NCBI GenBank assembly: GCA_963921425.1
Contig: OY992840.1
Coordinates: 11,162,501-11,226,500, forward strand
Reading direction: 5' to 3'
Source of the DNA: Dryas octopetala
Taxonomy: Eukaryota > Streptophyta > Magnoliopsida > Rosales > Rosaceae
Length of the DNA stretch: 64,000 bases
The notes under the pieces are model-generated. The model did not search any database. It worked only from the letters and a program-made list of their open reading frames with translations, and was not told the origin of the DNA. Within the stretch, counting starts at the first letter, position 1, and each line of letters opens with the position of its first letter. A program made the translations under genes and the position numbers. Below are positions 47,285 to 57,521 of the stretch, one piece after another.

Positions 47285-47577
47285 AAGTAGGAACACCACA
47301 AGCACTGTCCAAGAAAACGATTCAATTTCTCAATACCAGGCAGCTCAATTTGGGCATGATTTAGAGGATGCAATAGATTAGCTTTCCAATCTCCAGTTAG
47401 TGTGAGCAGCCATCCTAAAGAAGAATAATAACACATCTTTCCATTAGCTTTTGGGAGAGTGAGCTTGAAAAACTTATCTTTTGCGAGGTTGGAGAACTCA
47501 CGGATGTCAGTGTCCTCATTAGGAATACGATATACATTATACTTCACAGTATCTGTGACTGGGAGCATTAGCCATGG
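47285..47577 (-). pseudogene. F-box/DUF295-type pseudogene 2b, N-terminal fragment
   Basis: Corresponds to the part of the intact protein from WLMLPVTDTVKYN through GIEKLNRF and CLW. It lacks the F-box itself and all later sequence. At 47,577 it joins directly to the 3' flank (CTCCTCCCGTGAAGATAG) of the neighbouring fragment 2a. Confidence 0.85.
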
Positions 47578-47623
47578 AAGTTAGTGTCCTCCTCCCGTGA
47601 AGATAGTTTATTATGACAATTTA

Positions 47624-48199
47624 TTAGACACTTGGTTGAAACCATACATATGGAGTTTTAAAACAAGGAGATTTGTCTAAGAGTGGCTCGATCTTTCCAT
47701 CTTCCATATTATAAATACCAAGGTCCTCTTGCTCTCGTTTGTAAGACATAAGAAGATCATTGGTGAAGTATATGCAATTTGCTTTGCATCCAGAGTATTT
47801 GGAAGCATCGACAAAAAAGGAAGAATTATCACTTAGGAAGAGAGTTTTATTCCCCAAATACTTCACCTTCAACTCCAACCAATTGCCATTACTAAAAGGC
47901 ACCTCAAAAACCCTAAACCCGATGGTTAGTCCATAATGCACTTCTCTAAAACGAGAAACTGCCAATAAGGACCCTCCTGATTCCACCAAATATATTTTTC
48001 TAACAGGAGCACACAAAATTTTTTGTGACATCTCTACAACAACTACCTGCGTATGTGTGTGATTGAGATCTTCAATATTACAAACCGAAACGTTACCAGT
48101 AACGTCCACGATATAATATTGTTGTTTATAATACACTAGATCCGATAGTGTCTCCAATATTGTATCCATTATTGTCCATTGTTCATCCCCTGGTCTCCC
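47624..48199 (-). pseudogene. F-box/DUF295-type pseudogene 2a, C-terminal fragment
   Basis: Open for about 180 codons from MDTILETLSDLVYYKQQYYI to the stop after VWFQPSV, matching the C-terminal half of the intact protein. Homology ends at GGTCTCC near 48,199 and unrelated sequence follows. On the minus strand it precedes fragment 2b, so the gene halves are in reversed order. Confidence 0.88.
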
Positions 48200-48877
48200 A
48201 ACATGTGTGTTATAACTTCCCTTGTACTTATTTTGCTTGTTGCTTTGGAGTTTTCCTTTTTTTTGCTCATGGTATTTGGCCTGGCCTCTTTGGCTGTTAT
48301 GAAAGAAACTTTCAGACCTATTCCCACTCTTATGTTACGGTGTAGTTTTTGGTATTTAAGGGGTCTAGTGTTAAGCATATTGATAAATAGTTCTTATTTA
48401 TAGGACTGTAATTTGTTTTGTGTTGTTATGGACCTATGGTCAATGCTTATAATGTGCATCAATTGAAATAATTGAGATGGAATATCAAAATTAAAGAAAT
48501 AACATATAATTTTATGTGAAAAAAAAAGGCTATACTAACAAGCTAAAACTAACATCAAAATTTTCTATCCAAAAGAGCAATGCATTATTCCCAAAATCTC
48601 CAAATGAAGCATCCAATGCACTTGAATTAAAAGCATTTTAATACATATCCAAAATTAATCCTTACACACCAAATCAAAATAGTTCATAGTCCTTTAATTA
48701 CACACCATCCAGCATGTACCAACAGACTTTGACAAAAGTAATCCAGCATACACAAAACTCAAACATATCCAAATTCTCTAGAGCAATATGCATCAAGGCT
48801 TACAAGGTCTGCCTCTCTTGGCCGACTGTGAAGATGATTCTCCTCCTCCTGTGAAGATAGTTTATTATGATAGTTTA
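48200..48877. other. Unassigned insert and F-box 3' flank
   Basis: 48,200-48,430 carries a plus-strand ORF with hydrophobic stretches (LVILLVALEFSFFLLMVFG) that matches nothing I recognise and has no copy at the other F-box loci. The rest is AT-rich 3' flank of the intact F-box gene. Confidence 0.4.
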
Positions 48878-50023
48878 TTAGACACTTGGTTGAACCCATA
48901 CATACGGAGTTTTAAAACAAGGAGATTTGTCTAAGAGTGGCTCGATCTTTCCATCTTCCATATTATAAATACCAAGGTCCTCTTGCTCTCGTTTGTAAGA
49001 CATAAGAAGATCATTGGTGAAGTATATGCAATTCGCTTTGCATCCAGGGTATTTGGAAGCATCGACAGAGAAGGAAGAATTATCACCCAGGAAGAGGGTT
49101 TTATTCCCCAAATTGTTCACCTCCGACTCCAACCAATTGCCATTACTAAAAGGCACCTCAAAAACCCTAAACCCGATGGTTGGTGCATAAGGCACTTTTC
49201 TAAAACGAGAAACCGCCAATAAGGACCCTCCTGATTCCACCAAATATATTTTTCTAATAGGAGCAGACACAAATTTTTGTGGCATCTTTGCAACAACTAC
49301 CTGCGTATGTGCGTGATTGGGATCTTCAATATTACAAACCGAAATGTTGCCAGTAACGTCCACGATATAATATTGTTGTTTATAATACACTAGATCCGAT
49401 AGTGTGTCCAATATTGTATCCATTATTGTCCATTGTTCATCCCCCGGTCTCCAAAATGCTAAATTTTTCAACCCATGGCAAAGCATGACTACGTAATCCG
49501 AAGTCCAAGAAGGGCTTGATGATAAGACAAATTTCCATAAGTAGGAACGCCACAAGCACTGTTCAGGAAAACGATTCAATTTCTCAATACCAGGCAGCTC
49601 AATTTGGGCATGATTTAGAGGATGCAATAGATTAGCTTTCCAATCTCCAGTTAGTGTGAGCAGCCATCCTAAAGAAGAATAATAACACATCTTTCCATTA
49701 GCTTTTGGGAGAGTGAGCTTGAAAAACTTATCTTTTGCGAGGTTGTAGAACTCACGGATGTCAGTGTCCTCATTAGGAATACGATGTACATTATACTTCA
49801 CAGTATCTGTGACTGGGAGCATGAGCCATGGAAGTTGGTGTGTTAATCGAGTATTGAAGCTTTCCTTGGGTGCGGCTGATCTCCATGATTTACTAACTGC
49901 ACGAAAAGTAAAAAAATCCTCCGTACAAACTACAGCGTTGGCTATCGAGATAACAAGTTCTGGATGAAGATCGGACCAATTAGCCATTGCAGAGGATCTC
50001 TTTCTTTTGGCCAGCGGTGCCAT
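48878..50023 (-). CDS. F-box protein, DUF295/SKIP23-like type, intact copy
   Basis: Intronless, 381 aa. An F-box-like segment lies near residues 13-55 (NWSDLHPELVISIANAVV, FRAVSKSWRSAAPK), as in plant F-box/DUF295 proteins. A beta-rich C-terminal region follows: SLGWLLTLTGDW, LAFWRPGDEQWT, DLVYYKQQYYIVDVTGN, GSLLAVSRF, FEVPFSNGNWLE, LGNKTLFLGDNSSFSVDASKYPGCKANCIYF, DLGIYNMEDGKIEPLL. The family feeds SKP1-CUL1-F-box ubiquitin ligases; the target is unknown. The start at 50023 gives a basic N-terminus (MAPLAKRKRSS). At least three broken relatives lie within 7 kb. The reading frame is whole, but expression is not shown. Confidence 0.88.
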   Translation of the reverse strand: MAPLAKRKRSSAMANWSDLHPELVISIANAVVCTEDFFTFRAVSKSWRSAAPKESFNTRLTHQLPWLMLPVTDTVKYNVHRIPNEDTDIREFYNLAKDKFFKLTLPKANGKMCYYSSLGWLLTLTGDWKANLLHPLNHAQIELPGIEKLNRFPEQCLWRSYLWKFVLSSSPSWTSDYVVMLCHGLKNLAFWRPGDEQWTIMDTILDTLSDLVYYKQQYYIVDVTGNISVCNIEDPNHAHTQVVVAKMPQKFVSAPIRKIYLVESGGSLLAVSRFRKVPYAPTIGFRVFEVPFSNGNWLESEVNNLGNKTLFLGDNSSFSVDASKYPGCKANCIYFTNDLLMSYKREQEDLGIYNMEDGKIEPLLDKSPCFKTPYVWVQPSV

Positions 50024-51122
50024 GTAAAAATTAGAGTTTGGAAAGAATTAATGCAGCAGTACAACAACTAGAACTACACAAGATTAGATTAGAAGGTTTC
50101 GTTTAGTTGTGGCTATACATGCTTGTGCTCTGTATGTCTTCATATATGCTAATGCGGTCTTGGATCAGCTCTGGGTTTCCTAGTAAGAGTAGATGAGGTA
50201 TTGGTTCCTAGTAAGATTAGATGAGGTAATGCTTTCCTAGTAAGATTAGATGAGGTCAATTTTCCTAGCAAGATTCTTTTTTTTTAGCAAGATTCTTTTT
50301 TTTTTTTTTTTTGAGTTTAAAATTTTATTTGTCTTTTCATTTTAATGATGGTAACATTTGGTTTCATGTTTTGATAATTTTTATCATTTCAATTAAGAAA
50401 AATGTCAACCCCGTGCTATCTTCAATAATAATATAAAATAAAAAACAAAAACAAAAAAGAAACCCAGCCAGAGCCTGAGTAGATTCCACACAGAAGCAAA
50501 GGTGGGAACTTTACCCCTTGCTATTATAAAAAACAAAACAAAAAATTGAAACCAGGGTCCAGGACCAAATGTGCTTTCGGCTCAAAACATAGGAACCAAA
50601 AATGTATTTTACCCATAGATAAAATAGATAAAACAACCGAGGAAGGAACCCTGCCTGAGCTCTCGCTCACACAAGCAAAGGTGGGAACTTTATCCCTTGT
50701 TATTAAAATAAAATAAATAATTAAAAGAAAACTTTATTACAAACCTTTTGTCAAATGGACATAGAACATGCCAAAAGAAAAATTCACAGGAAACAAACAG
50801 AGAGTATGCAAAGAACTTAAAATGTAAATTATAATATCCAGCAGTTTCCTTTGCATTCATCAATAGAGAGTGATGTACATTACAAAATGTGGGTGAACAA
50901 AATTGGAGTCATCTACCAAAACCCTCATTGTCTTCGCCAAATAAGTCATTCAGGAGAAGTTTGACCAGAGGTCTAATAGTTTAGCAAAGTCCTGAGTTTG
51001 TTTTCTGTAGGGTTGATGATTTTAGGGCCTCAAAATTCAATCTTTGCATAATAGGTGATCTGCAAAGTACATTGTGAGTGCAGTCATAAAATATAACTCT
51101 GTCATGAACAAGTAAGAAACAC
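50024..51122. repeat. Upstream flank of F-box gene, duplicated
   Basis: Aligns with about 44,575-45,790 and, in part, 55,935-56,235. It contains a short local repeat (CCTAGTAAGATTAGATGAGGT, three to four times at 50,188-50,262) and a poly-T run. It leads into the 3' flank of the YqgF gene. Confidence 0.7.
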
Positions 51123-53419
51123 TTAAGTGGCTTCAGACTTCATCTTCCTGTTCGCAAAATCCAGGTACCCCTGCCAAATGAGAAAATAACAATTGATGTT
51201 ACTCCAGCAGAACAGCTATGCTCAGATGAACTCAGAGAACTGATTAAAATTAGTTGATAATTTCTTGAAAGTTTTTCAATAATGTCGACTTCAAACAACC
51301 AAAAACTAGAATTTATTCATTTTTATGTAGTACAACCCAACACCTTTATTGGATTCTATGTAACAGAAAGAAACATACACTACCTGGAGTATACCAACAG
51401 CAGCAAACTTGTCAATAATTGTCTTTGACGTAACGGGAGGCACATCCAAAGACTGTAACAGAAAATCAACATTCTGCATGCAGTAAAATAAAATATTAGA
51501 TTCTAGATCACTTACAAATAATGGAAGTAACAATCATGAATATGTGTAATTTGTAAAGATAGGCTAGACTAGCTTTGGCAGATCTATTTGATGTCTCCTA
51601 ACTCTTAACCATGGCTGGCTTTCTGCTGGCACTCAGCATAAAAGCAAAATCTTCAACATTTTAACAAAAATTATAGAACCTAATGGATACCAGATTAACA
51701 TGGGACACATCCAAGTTAGTAGCAGTTCCCATACAGATGAACTAAAACCATCAGCATGTGATTACATCTTCTGCTATGCATATGTCAGAATCATCATTTT
51801 TACGCAGATTAAATAATTGTCCCAAGCCATATGCACCAACCTTTGATGTAAAGCACTCATCCCAATAGGTATAGTTTAAGCCTTTAAGTTTTCCCGTCTC
51901 AGAGAGGCCATCAATGAAAAGCTTCACTTGGACAGCCTAAACAAAGAGAAGCAAATCATGATTAGGGAGAGGATGAGAGTATGTATTGATGACTCAGGCT
52001 AAAAGAATACGCACATCACGAGAGCCTCGTGGTCTGCCAGAAAGGTAAGTGTAGCCAACAATGAAGCCCACCAGAGAAAGTTCAGAGACCTGCACATAAA
52101 AACAGAAGCAATTATGACTCTGACTCAGGAATGAAGGTGGATCAAAGTTTTCAAACAGTCTTACATCACTGAAGTAATATCATGTATGATTTGAAATGTA
52201 TACATGCTCTGTGCTATGCTACTTGTACGGTTGTACCTAGAAATCTAATGATAATCGAATAATTGGGTAGGGTCGGGAGAACCAAAACCCATGAGAACCA
52301 ATCATGAACAATAGGTAATCAACATTTTTGAGGTGACTGCTAATGGATTAGATTATGATAATGTCTTCAGCCACATATGGCAAGAGAGAGGTGTACAACA
52401 CACAGACAGAGGAAAGCCATGGAAGGTAATTGGCCTTAAGGGTGAGGAAGTGCATAGGGGATGATGATGATGTGGCTTTTTAAGTATAAAGGGTGTCTTT
52501 GGCAAGAGCAAAAGCCTTTGAACACCCAGTATGAGCCGTGTAATAACTATGAGCATGGTGCCATATTCAAAGTCAAACATATAAAAGACAACTAAAAGGA
52601 ACTACATAAACAACCTCTATTCTTGCCATGAACGAATCAATTCCTTTAGTTATACTTCTAACACCATATATAGTATAAAAACATAACAATCAGGTGGTCA
52701 TGATTATGAATCTGGCAGTCGCCACAATGACACCATCTTAGGAGCTCCAAGCTGCGTTTATGACCCCTTACCCAGTTACCAAGCCAAAGACGTAGCATCA
52801 ATGTCCATTCCATGAATTATTTCTGGTATTAATGAAAATCCCAGAAAAACCCAGCAATTGTTTTAAGTATCCAAGACCCTTATCCAGCTGAAAACGTTTT
52901 CTAGCATCCAAAGCTTAATATGCTTCCAGCTTCACGCCCAAAACTTAAAGGTCCATCCAATAACATCTATAACTCCAATTTTTTCAGCATTTTCTTCAAT
53001 ATTTAGTGACTCTTTGTAACTGTAAGTCCTTCAAATAATAACTAAAAAACTGAAAAGAAAAAAAACTTCAGCAAAGAAATGAAAATACTTGCCAAACTCT
53101 GAAAATCAGCGACCATCAAATCCATATTCGATTTCGTCCTAAGCAGGACACTGCGGAGCATTGAATATTAGCACACTAAGCTTTGATATAAAAATATATA
53201 TAATATTATATATTCTGTGACGCAAAGTTTGAAGATTTATGCATAGATAAGAGGGATTTCAATTCAATACCTCAGAGGTGATGCAATCTTGTTATGGATG
53301 TCCGAAACAGCTAAGCCGACGTACTTGTCTCCGACGTCCAAACCAAGCAACCTCCCGCGTTCGAGAGCATTGGTCCTTACCAAATCTTGGAACAAGCTCA
53401 GAGGCCTTACGTACCTCAT
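51123..53419 (-). CDS. YqgF/RuvX-like nuclease (pre-16S rRNA nuclease / Holliday junction resolvase family), intact copy
   Basis: Six exons on the minus strand: 53419-53271, 53150-53093, 52089-52015, 51936-51841, 51473-51384, 51170-51123; 171 aa, phases fit throughout. RNase H-fold motifs occur in order: GRLLGLDVGDKYVGLAVSD (first catalytic Asp), SELSLVGFIVGY, YTYWDECFTSK (acidic motif 2) and TIIDKFAAVGILQGYLDF (motif 3, with Asp plus AA-x-x-IL). Bacterial YqgF trims pre-16S rRNA ends. Plant homologues are often organellar, but no clear targeting peptide is seen from this ATG. The intron after exon 2 has a GC donor (TTG/GCAAGT); the pseudogene at 38,205 keeps GT there. Partial copies lie at 37,013-38,246 and 45,366-45,805. 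Confidence 0.88.
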
Positions 53420-53536
53420 CTCTGCGGCTTTGTCAAAACGTAATTTATTCAGTGAAGCATTTGTGGTCGACTGAGAGAGACGGTGGCTGTCAGTTACCTT
53501 TAATTCACTTCAACATCAATGACGAACTTGTAAAAG

Positions 53537-53557
53537 AGAGAGAGAGAGAGAGAGAGT
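53537..53557. repeat. (GA)n microsatellite upstream of YqgF gene
   Basis: Short GA run about 120 bp upstream of the YqgF ATG on the minus strand, so a CT tract in its probable leader. Confidence 0.8.
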
Positions 53558-53559
53558 AA

Positions 53560-54819
53560 AACGGGTCGGACCTGAACCCGGGAGAGAGTGGATTGTCACA
53601 ACGAACTTATGATTTGGCCCCAATAGGCTTGGCCCAACAGCTTATTTATTTTAATTTAAAAATTAAAACCTATTCTTTTTGGAAAATGTTATTTGCACTC
53701 CGAAAAAATCATCTTGCACCCTTCTTTTTATGTTTTTTGAAAATTGGAATGTAGTATGACTTTTTTGAAGTGTCAATCACAACACCCTTTTTTTTATTAT
53801 GGATTAGAGAAAAACGAGGTCCACAATAAAACACAGACATATGATGCTTTGACGATGAGTTATTTTTCGATGTGATTGTAACACCACTACATGCATAATA
53901 CTATGCCAACTCCTCTACACTCTTTCCCTTTGATATGCTTTTTTACCACATGTTGCACATCACTCTCCCAGAGGGTCCTATAATTAGAAGTCCAAAATAA
54001 GAAAAAAAGTTAAGCTAAACTCTAGCCGGCTTAAAACTTAAGTAGAAACTCAAATTGTCCACCGAACGCTCGATAAACCCACTGAGCGCTCGATGAAGCA
54101 CCACGGAGCGCTTGGTAGGACTTGCCTAGCACTTAGCAGATGCATTTGCGTGCATCTGCAAGTTAAAACATGTATCTTAAATCTAAGACATGTCATCTGC
54201 AAGCTAAAACATGTATTTTAAATATGGCATTTAGGCCACATTAAAAGAACCTAAAACATATTGGACCATTTGGACCTGGTCCATGCTCATTTGAGATTCT
54301 TCCACATGGGCCACATTAGCATCAGTCTGTAACTCAAAAAATGAAGACAAGCTCACTTAACTGAAATTTAACAAAAAATAGGTGTATCCTTCTTTTCAAA
54401 TTAGGTCAAGTATATATACATGATCTTTTCCATGTTGAGTGCTTGAACTACCTCTCTCATTTCTGCCACAGGTTTTTCTATTGTTGCCTTCTACCCAACA
54501 CTACTTGCATCTGATATTTATGTAGTCTTCTAAGTTTGGCAGGTGGTGGAATGTAGTCTTCTAAGAACTAGGTATTACACAGAGTAAGAGACAGTCGATG
54601 ATAATGATTAGTGCAATAAATGTGTAAAACCTAATATTCCAACAAGAATTTTTTAACATGTTCATAATAAATAACTCTAATTGTAAATATTTAGATGGAT
54701 TCACAAAATTCGTATGAATATATTTTGGAGTGTAGTGTCATTCAAAAAATGTATCATACCATTCATACTAATTATGTGAGGATTTAATATATGTATAATG
54801 TACACAATTTGACAATTTC
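53560..54819. repeat. Flank of the YqgF module, duplicated
   Basis: Aligns in pieces with 38,247-38,500 and 39,240-39,960 but lacks the MITE found there. Positions 54,040-54,200 carry a patch rich in GAGCGCT and CATCTGCAA words resembling the first 160 bases of the window. No gene seen. Confidence 0.65.
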
Positions 54820-55760
54820 ATACTATTTTTTAAAAATAATGAAAAGAGTTAAAAAAAAAAAAAAAAAACTTTAGACATATTGAATTTATTTGTTGAAATA
54901 TTGATGAGAATTAAACAGTATAACATAAACGATCAACTGATCCCATATTAGGCAATCTCATCCAGTAAATTTTCGGATCACCTACCTTCATCCCATCCTC
55001 CAGAAGTCCAATGCCTCCTTCAACTGATCAACTGTGTCACAAGATTCAGCGTAAAGTTCGCAATAACTATCTCCATGAGTCTCTAGCTCCTCCAGTTATT
55101 CTCTCAATGTCCATCACCAATGACATTCTCTACATTCAAGATGTACTGCCTCAATGGTGCTGGAAAGTGATCAACATATGGAAGGGAGAGAGATTGTTTA
55201 GTTGTTGAAGAAAAATTTTCACAGTGCCGTCAAACAACTCATGCAAATCTGATTTCATGCATGTCTCCCATCCTCTATCGAGTTGTTTGATTTCCTATAA
55301 AATGTTAATTGCTTTGAATCTTTTTTTACTTTTTCTTGTCTAAAATCTCAATTTGGTTGCTTAAAATATGTTCTTTAGCTACATTACTAGGGCAAGGGTT
55401 TTATATATCTTTTACTTTTTTCTTGAGGGAGGAAGCATTTGGTAAATAATTTGTTAATCTTCTTGTCGATTAAGCAACAATTCCTTCAGTATTATATAAA
55501 GAACAACAAGTAAAATATCCAATCTTTTCAAGAATATTACAAATCTTTTGCAATTTGCACCAAATAATTTCATTTAAACATTTGAAGAAAAGTTGAATGT
55601 AAGGACCATTTTTAGTGATTTAATTGCTACCTATCTTTTGCTCACTCTTTTTCTTTTTCCTTATGCCACTAAGACTGTTACAGACATTAGAATTGGTCAA
55701 GAATCAAGACTATACTCAAAAGGTAAAACAGAAATTAACATACTGATTAGAGCTTTGAAA
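54820..55760. repeat. Diverged fourth copy of the 1.3 kb repeat
   Basis: Ends match the repeat at 39,985-43,868 (GAGTTAAAAA...TTTAGACA; GTCGATTAAGCAACAATTCC; TTGCAATTTGCACCAAATAA). The middle, about 54,905-55,380, is a different sequence of unknown origin that replaces the exon-like block. Confidence 0.75.
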
Positions 55761-55761
55761 T

Positions 55762-55935
55762 AACTACGTGCGCGTATGCTTGATTGGGATCTTCAATATT
55801 ACAAGTAACGACCACGGTATAAAATTGTTGTTTATAATACACTAGATCCGAGAGTGTCTCCAATGTATGCATTCTTGTCCAAAATGCTAATCTTTTCATC
55901 CCATAAGCAACCATGACTACCTAATCCGATGTCAA
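55762..55935 (-). pseudogene. F-box/DUF295-type pseudogene 3, short remnant
   Basis: About 170 bp match the middle of the intact gene (TTGATTGGGATCTTCAATATTACA; TTGTTTATAATACACTAGATCC; ACTACCTAATCCGA) with several deletions. It then joins the upstream flank (AGATTTGGAACGAATTAATGCAGCAG). No coding potential left. Confidence 0.8.
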
Positions 55936-56686
55936 AATTAGATTTGGAACGAATTAATGCAGCAGTACAACAACAACTACAAGTACAAGAGATGAGAGGG
56001 TAGAGAGCAGCACGACACAAGGTTTAGTTTAGTTGTGGCTATACATGCTTGTGTTCATAACTTCATATATGCTAATGCTGTCTTGGATGAGGTCTGGGTT
56101 TCCTAGTAAGATATAGATGAGGTCTTGGTTTCCCAGCAAGATTAGTTTTTTCTTTCGAGTTCAAAATTTTATTTGTCTTTTCAATTTAATGATGGTAATT
56201 TACTAATTTGTGGTTTCATGCTTTGATAATTAAAATGATTTTATCGTTTTATTTAACAAAAAGAAAGAATTATTCTATGACACATATGACAAGTATATTG
56301 TATAAGTATAACATGTAATACCCTTGCTCTAAAAATTTCAAAGGATTTTGTTGGAGTTGCTCTTATAGCTTGAGAAATTTGGACCATCCCATTAAGCTGA
56401 ATGGAGATAGAGACAAAGTTTATACACACGTTATAGAAGAGTTTCTTTGGCGCTTAGGTGAACTAAACCATAGTTCCAATTCCAAACGGGTGAACTTACT
56501 GAATGCAATTTAAAAAATAAAAATAAACTTGGAATTTTGGATCCAAATGATGGCTCAGTTTCATTTATTGATGTAAGAAATTTTTCCCCCTCAAAATAGC
56601 TTAAGAAATTTGGACCATCTCATTGAATTGAAGCAATATGAATCAATTGAATAAATTAAATAATGGCTAACAATCAATTTTCAGGT
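55936..56686. other. End of duplicated block and JMJ17 3' flank
   Basis: Up to about 56,235 the sequence matches the F-box upstream flank at 50,040-50,380. After that it is single-copy AT-rich DNA, probably including the 3' UTR of the minus-strand demethylase gene. Confidence 0.6.
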
Positions 56687-57461
56687 TCATTGTTGCAAAT
56701 GAGAAAATAGAGAAAGACAGTCAAGCTCAGCACGTCTTTTAGCCGCCCTTCTGAAGGGCTTCCGATTTCGCCACCATAAACGTTCTATCCCACCAGAACA
56801 CCTTAACAGATTGTTGTCATCAGCAATTGCAAGCATCTTTTGTGTTAGACTGGACTCGGTTTTCATTGGGTTGATAGTCCTGGACTTTGTGTGCTTAGGA
56901 GAGGGCGTTTTTGGCTCTACAAATTTGGCATCAGTGCATCTGCCAAAGCATTACGGAAATCCCAGTTATTGATAGCACATAAGTAACCAAAATAGGATGA
57001 AATGAATTTTACAGGGACCAGACTGACCTCTCATGATCCACCACTGGTGCTGTAGACAACCCTTCAGCTCCAGGCTCACATGCCGGGCATATGTAAACCT
57101 TTGGTGGAAAACGTAGTTTAATGCAATCAAAGTGATACCACTCATCACATCGGTCACATGCAATCATTGCTCTCTGATCATAAGGTTTCCGACATATGCA
57201 ATAAAGCATGCTCCGAGCTTTCAATAACTGCACCACCAAGCATAGTTTTTATTTTGGGGAGGGAGGGGGTGTCAACGACCAAGCATGCTTGATTAACAAA
57301 AAGGCCAAGGCACACAGTTAAGACAAAAGACCTAGTTTATTACCTTAAGTTCCTTCTCTACATGAACCGGCAAGTTTTCACCCTCTGAAACAAGTTCAAA
57401 AACTTTAACCAAGGGGAGAGCCCCAGAATCTGCAGCTACCTGTGCACAGAAAAACAGCGCC

Positions 57462-57521
<60 letters not shown>

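Noticed and set aside
48179-48403. Hydrophobic plus-strand ORF of 74 codons
   Set aside because: No family match that I recognise, no start context, and it straddles the end of an F-box fragment. Listed only as unassigned sequence.
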